A stretch of DNA of 64,000 nt, from positions 248,001 to 312,000 of the forward strand of contig JASJZC010000003.1 of assembly GCA_037178855.1 (NCBI GenBank). The letters are read 5' to 3'. The position numbers and the translations under genes were made by a program. Below, piece after piece: positions 32,032 to 43,528 of the stretch; positions within the stretch are counted from its first letter, which is position 1, and every line of letters begins with the position of its first letter. Below the pieces are notes generated by a model. The model worked only from the letters and a program-made list of their open reading frames with translations. It ran no database searches and was not told the origin of the DNA. Source of the stretch: Oscheius sp. JU75 (lineage: Eukaryota > Nematoda > Chromadorea > Rhabditida > Rhabditidae).

Positions 32032-33088
32032 CTAGCCGTTCCCCATTTGCCTCGCGTCGAAAAGTGACTGTTGTACATGAAACCATAGGGGTTCGTCTTG
32101 TCCGGAGACCCTGCAATTCATTTTACAAACGTTCCCGTTTCCGAAACCTGCAGAAAAGTTGATGTAACCTTTCAGCGGCGTCCCATCAAACCAGGTACAG
32201 CTCTGAGGGTCATCAGAGGTGCAGGTCAGCCCGATCCAAGGTCCTCGACCATCTAGTCCAGTCATCGAGAGCAGGAAGCCATCCAAATCGGGACTGTCAA
32301 TCTTGACCAGTGTGGATTTTTCGGAAGTGCATTTTGAGGTGGCGTTAGGGAAGAGCATGTGCTCGTTGTAGTACTAGAAAAGTGAGAGTGACGGAGATAC
32401 AGAGAGACTCGCCCTATAGCACTTGCAATTGCCCCAGAAGAGAGCATAATCAGCTGGACAATAGTGGTTTTCTGAACTGTCACAATATTGGATTCCTAAC
32501 AGTAACTAACGACAGGAAGCTGAACAGCTAGACACCGCCGTCGTCGTGGTACTAGTCATGGCCGTCGTGGTAGGAGCAGGAACAGTTGTACAGACAAACG
32601 GCTTGGCCGAACTGCACAGTTCTTTGTAGTATAAACCCTTTGTTGGGTCTATGGCAAGACACTGATTGATGCTCGGATCCAATGGTTGGTTTGGAGCCCA
32701 GTGTGTATACGAGACTGGCATGCCTGCAGTCCACGTCCAGTTGGTAGACATGAGCAGATTGCCACCGGACCAAAATTGGACGGGATTGGTGGCAGTAAAG
32801 CCTAAACATTACTGTCCCTGTCTCTCTGTCTCTCTGCAATTCTATCTGTATTTCTGTCTCTGTCTTGCTTCTTTCCCTACCTGTGACTTCTGCAAGTTCA
32901 AAGGCGTTATTAATCGAAACAAGTCGCCCTCCCAGAATGTTGCAATACTGCTCCGCTGCGAGAAAAGCAAGAGGAAATTTGTTGTACTCATAGCACTTTT
33001 CCAGGTTACTGCTGTAAGAATAGCCAAGAGGACAGTATGCTGATGCTGAGACCAAAATATAGAAGAGAGAGTAGGCGAACAGGTACAT
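32032..33088 (-). CDS. Secreted protein with two C-type lectin domains
   Basis: Exon 1 (33088-32881) encodes a signal peptide and the first half of CTLD1 (YCPLGYSYSSNLEKCYEY). Exon 2 (32801 to about 32540) completes it (STNWTWTAGMPVSYTHWAPN ... FVCTTVP) and runs into a Thr-rich linker. Exon 3 (about 32495-32413) and exon 4 (32373-32032) encode CTLD2 (YCPADYALFWGNCKCYR, then YYNEHMLF ... WIGLTC). The intron between exons 3 and 4 appears to use a GC donor (AGG|GCGAGT). The exon 2/3 junction is uncertain. It faces the CTLD-vWA gene tail to tail. Predicted secreted lectin-like protein; carbohydrate ligand unknown. Confidence 0.7.
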
Positions 33089-33099
33089 TTCTGGACAAT

Positions 33100-35890
33100 G
33101 CAGCTGTTTATTGGCCGATAAAGATAACAGCAGAGGTTACGAGCTCAGTCTTTGATAGAGACGGAGAGGCAGAGTAACAGAGAGACATAGAGACGAAATA
33201 AACACCCCTCTCCAGATCCAGGGTCAGTCAAAATTTTCTCCCTCTTCCTAAAATGGGTCCCCTCTCGTCCGGACAGCAATTAGTCTCGCCTCTCCCCTGG
33301 TTCAATCTCTCTCGCAGAGTCTCAAATTTCGTTCTCTCCTCTCCAGCCGGGTCCCGTCACGATCCTCCAACCCTCTTTGATAAACTTGTGGTCTCTTCAG
33401 GAGAATTATTTATTTTTCCACTAACAAATATAGAAGTTATTTCTTTTTCTTTAAAGTATCTCTATTTCTAACCGCTGTTTTCCAGGGTATGACCTACCTG
33501 TGATTCGAAGAATAGACTAAAAAGTCTATATATCAGGACAACCATGAAGTTTGACGACATTCTAACATCAAAGGTGGGCTTTTTTTTTTATGTTATGTTT
33601 TTATGTTGTTTTATGTATCTGGCACATATTCACCAAAGACTGATTGAAAAGTAAGAAAAATATACAGACAGAGTCGTTTCAAAGGATACAGGAAAGTTTC
33701 AAAATCGATATGGTTCTTGCTACGGATCATAGGACGACGAAACCATACCATGTATCCGAAACTGATATAATTAGACTCTTTCTTCCTTTTTTGAACTATG
33801 CTATCGTTAATCCGGATTAGCACACTTCACTGAGCCTTAAAAAGGAGAGAAAAGAGAGAGTCAGCTGAAGAAATGTTCGAGAATCTAGCTTTTTCGCTTT
33901 GGTTCTGCAGCTACTAATTCAAGATTGTCTAAAAAATTGCCTCTATCGATGTCTTCTTTTGGAACCCGGTCTCACGGTTATGGGTACCAAACTTCTTTTC
34001 CAACAGGAAGATCGATGCTGTAAACCGTAGTACTGACCAAAAAGTGGAAAAGTATAATCAAGAACACGATATTTTAGACCTAAACCTAGGCTGGGAACTT
34101 GACAATGACGCTCTTTCTTGTCTTTCTTCCCAATCTCTCTGCTAAAACGAAATGGTGCCTGTCCGTGCGCAAGCACGAAACAAAAGCGAGTCAATTATGT
34201 TGTCCGAAGTTGTGTTGTCAAAAAAAGATATGACCAATATTGGGTGGACTTCAGGTGCTCTCTAAAACTTTGCTTTCGTCCCAGTGAAGCCACTGGGAGC
34301 CTTTTATCACTACGGAGCGGCGCAGTAGCTGATGCAAACTGAAGGACAACACCGAAAGCCGTCGGAAACGGCTGGTTATACTCTACAATTGGCAAAAGAT
34401 GTGTTGGTTATACATGCCAAGAGTTATCGCGTATAAGAATGGACAAGTCGAATCAAAAGATACGCACGAACGGAGAGACAGACACCATGGCACTTTAGTA
34501 GTAGAGAAATCCCCTGGGTCACACGGCCAGGAGCGAAAGAGACTGGTTTCCTCTATACCCTCCATATACTCTCCATATTCGTGACCTTCCCTCCAAATCT
34601 TATAGAAAAGGATCCTTTGAAATTGGTATTTTGATCTCTGCTCTACCTCTATCCCGCCCTAATCTACTTTAACGTCAGATTTACGAATGACTATGCTCCC
34701 TGTCCCTGACAGTTCGGGATTTCAACTACATCACTAATGTCATACTGTGATGTCAGGAAGTATACTTCCCCGTTCCTTTCTCTCCGTTTCTCAAAAATCA
34801 AATTTGCACTTTTTTCCACTCGTCTGTGGTCGCTGTCTGCCTCATTTGTCTTCTTCCTTTTCCGAAACCGGTTCAAAGCTCGAATCTTTCCGATTTTTAC
34901 GTAATTTAGTCTCATTAGGAGACCTGCAACTGAGGGCGAGAGAGCCCAAGCCAAACGTCGCATCGATTCTGTTGTTTTGTCCGGGGCTGGGTTACGGGTT
35001 CTTTCCCCCCGTGCGTGTAGATTAACGAATCCAGCCTGTTGCCTCTCTAGCCAAAAATTGCCTAGGAATTTCATTTATAGGACCGGAGGAAGACATGTTT
35101 TCCGCCTCCTCGCCTCCCAATTCCATTTGATTGGAGTCGGCTCCAAGATATTGTGTTTCGCCATGGGCTCTCTCTTTTTTCGATGGAGCTCGGGACACCT
35201 AGCCCTTTTTCGAGCGGATTGCTTCCTGTCACCGAGCTCCCAGGGACTCTGAACATTATATGGTACTTCGCGTCTCTCTTCTCATGAAAAATGGGTCAAA
35301 TCCTTCGGGAGGGAAGTGACCACATCCCCTTTTCCATGCCCTTGTGGCAGTGTTCCTCTCTGTCACTCTGTCTTTCTGTTCGTATTCAATACGTCCAGTT
35401 AATCTTCCCTCTCGCCCCAAGAACCCCATATTATGGTTGTTTGACAAGTTGATAGCCCCTAAAAACCATTCATTTTCCATAGTGGTGGTCCATTTTTTAA
35501 AACGGTCCTATTTTCTAGTCAAAGACCCTCTTCCCCTGGATAATCCTCTGTTCTGGAAAAGTCGGTCTCCAAACCTAGATCCTTAGAGAGGCTAGTGGAA
35601 CCCGAGTCGGGTCCTTCGGCCTTATCTAAAATTTAGCCTCGGGGATGATGGAAACGTCAGCTGAGCCGCTCTTTTTGTCTGTTTTCATATCCGTTGTGTC
35701 GCTAATGGCGCCTCTTTTTTAAATGATTCACACTAGTTCAACAGGCATCCAATCTCTCCTCTCTTTATCTCTCCCGTACCTTCTCGGAAATACAGAAACC
35801 TAGCGTGGTGTCTGTCCGACGACGTCTCTTTCCGGGAGAGGGAGTCTCCAAGAGGAAGACTCCCTCCTCAAGACGACTCACTCATCCGCG
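33100..35890. other. Gene-poor stretch
   Basis: Only one candidate exon (33544-33573) was seen. The rest is pyrimidine-rich spacer with a short GACAGAGA tract at about 33150-33190. Open frames at 34691-35074 and 35256-35480 have no recognisable products. Confidence 0.4.
33544..33573 (+). other. Orphan first exon, MFS transporter-like (weak)
   Basis: ATG followed by KFDDILTSK and a GTGGGC donor. This resembles the N terminus of SLC22-type organic ion transporters. No further exons of such a gene were found before 35.9 kb, so it may be chance. Confidence 0.15.
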
Positions 35891-35897
35891 TGATCCG

Positions 35898-37858
35898 ATG
35901 GAAGCTTCGTGTTATCCAGCCTATACAGAGGATATCACTGTGGCTGGGTCGCTTATTAGGGACAAAATCCACACACTGTGTGAAAAAATAGCGAACAGAC
36001 TTGAGGAAGAGCCAGAAGAAGGATGTTTTGCCTTCAAGGTACGAGCACTTTCAGATCCTATCAAGTTTTGAAGCAAAATTGACAAATCATGTCAAGTAAA
36101 GAGATTATAGAGGGGCAAGAAGGTGGGCATGTTGACTGTATTTGAAAAATGGACAGTATGGTGGACAGGTCATCAGAATTATAATTAAATTCCGCAATAA
36201 TAAATAATTCTTCCAGGTAGATAAGGTTCAGCTGGTCGACCGTCTCGGAGCTGAACCCAATATCCTCGGAACTGTCCATGTGACCACCTCCCACATCATT
36301 TTCCGGGCAGAGGACGGCTCCAAGGAGTTCTGGCTAGCCAACGGACTCATAGCCAATGTGGAACGAGGACCACTTTCCGTAGCCGGATGTCCTCTGGTCA
36401 TCCGATGTAAACACTTCATGGTAGGTCTTTTCCGTTCTTTGTATACTGAAATCACAGATCATAAGTCTACTGATTGGTAGGGACAAGATGTGTCAAGATC
36501 TGTTCGAAATGCTGAAGAAATGCTCGCAGATTGGTAGGTGACTTGACAAACTTGCATCACAATCCGTTCCAGTCAATGTCAACGACCTGCCAGCCTTTGA
36601 AAAACGTGATCAGGCTGAGGATGCAAGGGGATGGGCTCGTATGGACTGGGAAAGAGAATTTTCGCGTCAAGGGATTTCGGATGCCTGGAAGGAGACCAAC
36701 ATCAATAACAAATACGCGGGCTGTGACACATATCCGGATCAGCTATGGGTACCGTCCAGTTCAACGACGGATGTCTTGTTGGGGTCGTGTAGGTTCCGGT
36801 CTAGAGGACGACTACCTGTCCTGACTTACTTTCACAAGACGACAGGAGCAACGATTTGTCGGTGAGTGAGGAGAGACAGAGAGACAGGCGCTCAAATGTA
36901 GGAGACAGAGGTTTATGTCCAGCAACTCAGTGCGAATTGTTGACCCCATCGCCTTTCCTCCTACAACGCTCTTTGTACTTCGGCAAAAAAAAACCTTCTC
37001 CCCAACTTCATCGCTTGACTGACATTTTTGCCATTTTTTCTTTTCACGTAGACAGAGAACATAAGACATTACTTCAATTTTCAGGTGTGCCCAACCCTTG
37101 ACCGGCTTTTCCGCTCGCTGTGTAGAAGACGAGAAGCTTATGTCTCTTGTAGGAAAGGCGAATCCGCAGTGCGAGACTCTCTATCTAGTGGACACTAGAC
37201 CAAGGGTTAGTCTCAGTCTTGTGCTTCGAATTCTTGTGTTTCAGGTGAATGCGATGGTTAACAAAGTTCAAGGGAAAGGATTTGAGGATGAGAGAAACTA
37301 TGACAATCTGAAGTTTCATTTCTTTGACATTGAGAACATCCATGTCATGAGAACGAGTCAGCAGAAACTACTGGAAGGTCAGTTTTCTGCCTGTTTCTCT
37401 GACTCACTCTCTTCTTCAGCCTGTTCCCGATCCAAAACGGTCACCGAGTACTGGAAACTCATCGAAACGTCTGGTTGGCTCAAGCACATTCGTGCCCTCA
37501 TCGAATGTGCTAGTTTTCTGGCAGACTCTGTCACCCGAGGAATCTCCTGTGTCGTCCACTGTTCAGATGGCTGGGACAGGACGAGTCAGACAGTGTCTCT
37601 GGCTCAGCTCCTTCTGGATCCATTTTACAGGACTGTGCATGGGTTCCAGGTCCATAATTTTGCTACCTTTCACTTTTTTTTCTCAGATTTTGATAGAAAA
37701 AGACTGGCTAGGATTCGGTCATAAGTTTGATGACCGTTGTGGACATATTGGAGCATTGAACGATGAGGCAGGGAAGGAGATTTCACCAATTTTTAGTCAG
37801 TTTCTGGACTGTGTCTGGCAGTTGATACAACAGAAACCGAGGGCTTTCCAGGTGAGTC

Positions 37859-37911
<53 letters not shown>

Positions 37912-38968
37912 TAACAGTGTGACAGGAGCCTTTTTTCAGTTCAACGAGCGCTACCTGATCGAGCTCCACGAACATGCCTATTCCTGTCAGTTTGGGACAT
38001 TTATCGGGAACTGTGACAAGGATAGACAGGATCTCTTCCTCTCTAAGAGGACGAAATCTCTTTGGACGTATCTGGATTCCCGACAGGATGACTTCTTGAA
38101 CCCCTTCTACGAGGTAAGAGCCACTGAAACTGCTCGTATACTTTTAGCCGACAACCTTTTCTGTCCTGTTGGATATTGACAGTCGGGCCAGCTCCTTTGC
38201 AATCTGGAATGGCTTGTACAACAGATTCGATGAGGGTCTGCTTTGTAGGGAGAGTGTCACCGACACGGCAATGGCCACCATGGAACATGTGGGGGTACTG
38301 GAGAGCCATATCGCTGCTTTGAGAATGGTGAGAGGAAGAGACATTGAGATAGAGAGACAGAAAGACTTAGAGACAGAGAAAGGAACAGACAGAGAGATAG
38401 GAGAGAGACAGTATCAAACAGTCTTTCTCTAGAGAATAGCTGAGCTCAAGACCTCTCTGGGCAAGAATCCCGGTTCCATGGCTGACAGTGGTCACAGTAG
38501 CAACGCCGGAACGGATGAGAGTTACAAAAGTGTCATGGAAAGGACTCCCTCCAGAGAAAGTGGTGTCTTCGACCAGAGTCTGAGCTATTCCGAAGAGGTC
38601 CTGACCCGACAGCCTCTCCGATGGCAATCCCTAAGAGACACGGATTACTGTAGTGCTCCAGGCTGTCCGTCTGAGTTCACTTCGGTGGCGGACAGGAAAA
38701 TACATTGTCATCGTTGTGGGAAGGTAAAAAGCATTTTCCAAACCAATTTTTCTGGTCCAAGACGGCATTTTTCAGCTTTGCGATGTTCTGCAATTTTGTA
38801 GAGTTTAATCCGCTCTACAACTTTGCAGAACACTCAGAGTGCCAAAATATATGTTTGGACCCATAAATCGCCTCGGAAACTGTCAACTTACAGATTTTCT
38901 GCCGTCGATGTCTTCGAGTCACAGCTGATGAGCGAGAGCGGGTCTGTGAGGTCTGCCGAAGTCTCTAG
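35898..38968 (+). CDS. Myotubularin phosphatase, MTMR6/7/8 type, with FYVE-like C terminus
   Basis: Twelve in-phase exons give about 692 residues. The N terminus is a PH-GRAM domain (ILGTVHVTTSHIIF ... IRCKHFM). The phosphatase domain carries the CX5R active site intact in VHCSDGWDRTSQ, plus LTGFSARCVEDEKL and IENIHVMRTSQQKLLEG. It should remove the 3-phosphate from PI3P and PI(3,5)P2 on endosomes. The last two exons encode an eight-cysteine FYVE-like finger (YCSAPGCPSEF ... KIHCHRCGKIFCRRC ... CEVC). The basic PI3P-binding motif is degenerate. An in-frame ATG 93 nt upstream (35805) would add 31 residues. Likely the mtm-6 orthologue (inference). Confidence 0.9.
37857..37914. repeat. GA/GACAGA tract in a myotubularin intron
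   Basis: An almost pure (GA)n run with scattered C follows the donor at 37852. It is one of at least three such tracts in this gene. Confidence 0.75.
38785..38831. repeat. Hairpin element (TCTGCAAAGTTGTA family), copy 3
   Basis: GTTCTGCAATTTTGTAGAG (38785-38803) and CTCTACAACTTTGCAGAAC (38813-38831) are 19-nt arms with two mismatches and a 9-nt loop. It lies inside the last myotubularin intron. Confidence 0.65.
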
Positions 38969-39039
38969 AAGACAATCTCCGTATTCTTGTCATATTTACA
39001 CACTGCTTCACTCAATTCTTCCACTTCTACTGTAATTCC

Positions 39040-39580
39040 CCCACCCCCTTGTTTCCTGACCGGGTATGCTCTTAACTAGTTCTGTTGTAATCTCTTACCG
39101 TGCATAGTAAACTGTTTTCAACAATTTTTTTTATGTCAAAAATAGTAGTTTTGGACCTTTCAATGAATTAAGCGAGCGGAAGTGACCATAGGAGACGCAG
39201 AAAACTCCTTAAATAGCCCCTTTTTCAATTAGTTTCTCTTCCAGCTGGACGCCCGTTCCACAGCCGTATCATCTCGGCAGCCGAGGCGGGGTGCTACCTG
39301 GCGAGACCAGCCGGCCGCGGGTATGATGAGACTCTATCCATTCTCCGAGTGAGTTTGGTGGAGGGCGGCCTAGTGAGACAAAGTCTCGCGACTCGAGTTC
39401 TTCGTTTCGTGAGTCGTCTCGCCTGAAGCCAAGCTTCCAAAGCTGAAAAATTGGCCTGACCCAAATTATCATTGAAAAACTGGAATTCTAGAAAACATTT
39501 TATTTTTGGAAACTAATAAATACTTTACTATTATAGTGAGCTCCCAAAATTTTTTAATTTCTTTGTCCTCGACTCTTCTA
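39040..39580. other. Intergenic spacer between myotubularin and EGF genes
   Basis: No exon supported. It contains a GC-rich block at about 39250-39440. Confidence 0.4.
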
Positions 39581-39582
39581 CA

Positions 39583-42177
39583 ATGCGAAAGCTCTACCTT
39601 TTTCTCCTCTTCTGCGCCCCATACTCTTGCTGGGAACTGCGGCGAAAATCGGAGCCAAGTATGTTTCTTCGCTCTCTCTTCTCTTGTGCCCTTGGAGTAG
39701 TACAGATCTGACGTCCGACTATCCGACTATCTACTAATAGAGCTATCAACCTTCGCCATATTTGTTACTCTGAACTGTCTCATTATCTCTATATCTGTCT
39801 CTGTCTTTGTTTCTATCACTGTCCCTGTCCCTTTCTCTGTCTCTGTTCCTGTCTTTCTATTTTTTCATTTCCCAGAAGCCAAGGAGCACAAGATTCGGAA
39901 GTTCATCCAAACCGGCAACCTGGGCAGTATCCCGAAGCTGAATCGTCTCCCGCCGCTTTCCAAGGCCAAATCGCTGCAAGTACCGCCGAAATCCTCATTC
40001 GATCCGTGTGCCAGCTCTCATTCGGTCTGTCTCAACGGAGGGACCTGTCTGAACAAGGACGGCTCTTTTCTGTGCCAGTGTCCGTCGACGCACTACGGAA
40101 AAAAGTGCGAAATCTTGGCCGATTTGAAGAAATGTACCGGCAATCGCTGTCAGAATGGGGCCACTTGTGTCAGTCTACCCCAGACCGTCCAGGTTATGGA
40201 TCCTGAGCTGGAAGCCAACTACACGAAGAGGAAGACGGATTCCGAGCCGTTGCCTCTCCTCGAGCTGAAGCGGATGATGGTTAATGTCAGCTACGAGTGC
40301 GTCTGTCGACCCGGTTTCACTGGGCCGCTCTGTGACATGACCGAGGCCGAGCTCGACTGTCAACAAGACTACTGCATGGGTCGTGGGACAGCCAATATGA
40401 CGGAAGGGCAGTGTCGCTGCGACTGTCACTTCAACTATCTGGGAGACCGATGCGAGACGGACAATCCGTGTCGGGACTACGAATGCTATAACTCGGGAAT
40501 CTGTCGTCCGGTGGTGGACAAGGTCAAAGGAACGGTCGAGGCGGTCTGTGACTGTCCTAAGATTCTGATGATCACGGCTTCTGTATCAGGTTTGTCAGAG
40601 AAGAGAGAAAGAGAGAGAGAGCCGTTTTCAGGTGACCAATGCGAGATGCTCGATGTTTCCGACGCCGACAGCAATACTGAGGTTATGCCCTGTCGAGCCA
40701 AAGACTCCATGGCCAAATGGTATCATTCAGCAGCGAGCTGGATGGCTCGTCAACGATTCGCACTTCCCGGAGCCCAAGAAGTCGAGACGGCTCTTCGTGA
40801 CATCAACAACGGCTGTCGGGACAACCAGGGTCGCCGCTGCAACGGAACCGCGATGCTCAGTCAGCAGTGCTTCAATGGTGGACAGTGTGATGCCCGTGTG
40901 GTGACCTTTCCGGCCGGAATCAGTCTTCTGATGCCGTTCTGCAAATGCGAGAATGCTGATGTGGGCCGATTTTGTGAGTTTGAGCGACAAGACGAGTGCG
41001 ACCCAACTCCGGAAGAGATCGATGCTGGTGTGACGAGGCAGAGTCGCTGTACCGATGAGGAACATGGGACATGTGTGGCTGTACTGGGAGAGACTATCTG
41101 TCATTGCCGGAGTGGATATGTGGGAGAGAGGTGCGAGACGTGGGACCCGTGTGCGGACAGTCCCTGTCAGAACGCGGAATGTATTCCTGTGCCGTCGGAT
41201 ACCGTTGTGGATCAGGTCGGAGAGGTCAAGCAGACCTACAGATGTCTATGTGCGATGGGGGACGATGCTAATGGACGTGAGTTACTCGTACTGTCACTAT
41301 CTCAATATCACTGTTCCCTTAATAACAACCTTTTTTAGCCGACAAGTGTATCTTCCCGGCCACTGGAAACTGTTCGAGTCCCGATCTCTGCAACCATGGA
41401 CAGTGTCTGACCTGCGAGCATGACGACGAACAAGAAATGCTTCAACTCTGCACGGAAAAGCAGCAACAGGACGGCTTCCGCTGTCTCTGTGGGCCGGGTT
41501 TCGAGATGCCCTACTGTCAGAAGCTAGCCGATCCCTGTACCAACAACCTGTGCGAAAATGGAGGCGTCTGTCTGCCGACTACGAAATACAACTACGAGTA
41601 GATTTTGGGAAGAGAAACAGGGAGAAATCAATCAATTTTCAGCTGCCAGTGCACCCCCCGGAACTCAAGGAACTCTCTGTGAGGAAGTGGTCGACATCTG
41701 TCTGTCTTTTGGCCAACAGCATTGTCAAAACGGAGCCGCCTGCTACCTGGATCCTTCTGCTCTGCGTGGCTTCAGCTGTGACTGTGAGACCGGCTGGTAC
41801 GGTCGTGACTGTCAATTCGAGTCCGGGGCTATTGACGAGTGGAAAAAGCTCTTTTGGGATGAGTACTACAATCTGACTCTGCCTGTTCTTGCCGTTTTCG
41901 TTTGTGTAATCTTTTTGGCTGTGATGTATGGAGTTTCTAGGAGGAGAGAGGCACTCAGGTAGGTCTCTCCGTCTCTTTTTCTCAAAGTTCCAGTTTCAGG
42001 GCCTTGAAGGACATAGCTTCCGTCGAGCAGGCAAAGGAGATAAAGCCTCGAAAAAAAGAAGAAACCAACAAAAACGAGTTCGACCGTGACGAAGACCACA
42101 ACCGAAAATTCAACGAGCAAGACGAAAAATGCTGCAGCCTTGTCGGAAGAAAAAATCATAAGACCGTCGAAGACTGA
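39583..42177 (+). CDS. Multi-EGF type I membrane protein (one 1-nt frame break)
   Basis: Six exons (39583-39658, 39876-40589, 40632-41276, 41339-41597, 41643-41958, 42000-42177) encode about 728 residues. A signal-like N terminus (MRKLYLFLLFCAPYSC) precedes a chain of EGF-like repeats (such as CLNGGTCLNKDGSFLCQC and CQNGATCV). One helix (LPVLAVFVCVIFLAVMYGV) and a charged cytoplasmic tail of about 70 residues ending in VED follow. In exon 5 a run of six C at 41653-41658 shifts frame; with five C the last EGFs (CEEVVDICLSFG, GWYGRDCQFE) and the helix read through. The rest is intact, so the extra C may be an assembly error. Likely an adhesion or signalling receptor at the cell surface. Confidence 0.8.
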
Positions 42178-42394
42178 GACCAAAACGGAGCCACTGCCAG
42201 TTTAGACTGGTGGAAAGTTTTGATTTTTAATAAACCTGCTTCAAATACCCTTTCCAAAGTTTACTAAATGATATAACTGGCTTGTTTTGCCTTGTTTAGC
42301 CCCTCTAATGCCCTCCAGTCGGAACGACCTTGACAGCATTGGACAAAGGAATAATTTTCGACCAGACGCCGGACGCCCTTCCTTTCCCATCCAA

Positions 42395-43223
42395 ATGATC
42401 TCAATTCTCTTGGTTTTCTCCATTCTCGTCCGATTTTCCGTATCGGAGTAGGTTTCCCGCCAAATTTTAGATGACTACCCCGTATTTAGAAACGTCTACT
42501 GTACCTACTACAGAGACACGGACGAGATTACCTGTGGACAGGTGACCTGTGCAACTCATGTCCCTCCAAATAGTGATTTGGAGAAGGAAGGACTGTCTGT
42601 GAAGCTTCCTAAAGGATGGTAGGACAGAGGCTCTTGACTCACTCTTGTAGGTACCGAATTGGGAAAATGATGACGCGCTACGACCATGGTTGGATGAATT
42701 TATATCGAAGGAAGGCCACCGGCACGGGATACTGGGATTTCTATACGAATATACCGGAACGCAACTGTGTGGGGTGAGTCTGAACATTTACAAAAGTCTA
42801 CAAAAAACGAACAAAGTGAAGTTATAGCTTTTGATTAGGGCTACAACTTTACAGAACATCGCGAAAAATTTAGTTTCCGGTACGAAAAAGAGGCCGCAAA
42901 CCTGGGTATCCAGCTTTCTGACGTCTGAAAAGTAATAGTTCTTGAACATACAGCAACTTTGCAGGAGCTGTGTAGGTCTTCAGGCTGAAAATTGCTATCT
43001 TTTCAGCGGTTTCGGGCTCCACGCCGGAGACAATATTCCCGGCTCGGTCACCGTCAAGGACAAGAAGTGCTTCGACCGTCTCATGTACCAAATAGAAAGA
43101 AAGTCTACCATCGAATTCTTTGACGTCCATCAATGCCGGAAATGCATCTTCCATAGCTGCTGGCTCGGAACCCGACTCCTCCCTCATGCCCGAGAATATC
43201 TCACCAATTTGAGAAGTTTTTGA
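42395..43223 (+). CDS. Cysteine-rich secreted protein of unknown family
   Basis: Four exons (42395-42447, 42490-42618, 42651-42773, 42965-43223) join in phase to 187 residues. A signal peptide (MISILLVFSILVRFSVSE) leads to a compact domain rich in Cys, Tyr and Trp: NVYCTYYRDTDEITCGQVTC, then WYRIGKMMTRYDHGW. After these comes a second conserved-looking block: GLQAENCYLFSGFGLHAG, GSVTVKDKKC and QCRKCIFHSCWLGTRLL. I do not recognise the fold. No enzymatic motif is certain. It lies 220 bp after the EGF gene on the same strand; co-transcription in an operon is possible but not shown. Confidence 0.65.
42841..42859 (+). repeat. Half copy of the hairpin element
   Basis: CTACAACTTTACAGAACAT matches one arm of the hairpin family. 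A diverged second arm may lie at 42951 (CAGCAACTTTGCAGG) in the same intron. Confidence 0.4.
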
Positions 43224-43528
43224 ACTGTAAGAATCTGTTTTATTGCTTAAACGACATATATTATTCAATATTTTTTCAAGGCATCAGTGTCACAAGAACT
43301 ATGGGAAAGAAGTGAATTCCGGGAGTGAGAAAATATGTATGGGGGAGTATATTTCACGCGGGGACTTGACAGAGAAACACAGGATTATTAATGGACTGGC
43401 AGATATACAAACGATATTTTTTGGGAGGAATCAGATGAGCAAAGCGGGGGGCAGGGAACAAAAAAGTGTTAGGGGGCCCGTAAGGTTCGGGGGAGGTAGT
43501 TTCCCCAAAAAGAAAGTGAATTGTCTGC

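Noticed and set aside
34691-35074. 127-residue minus-strand open frame
   Set aside because: Basic, low-information product with no domain, start context or partner exons.
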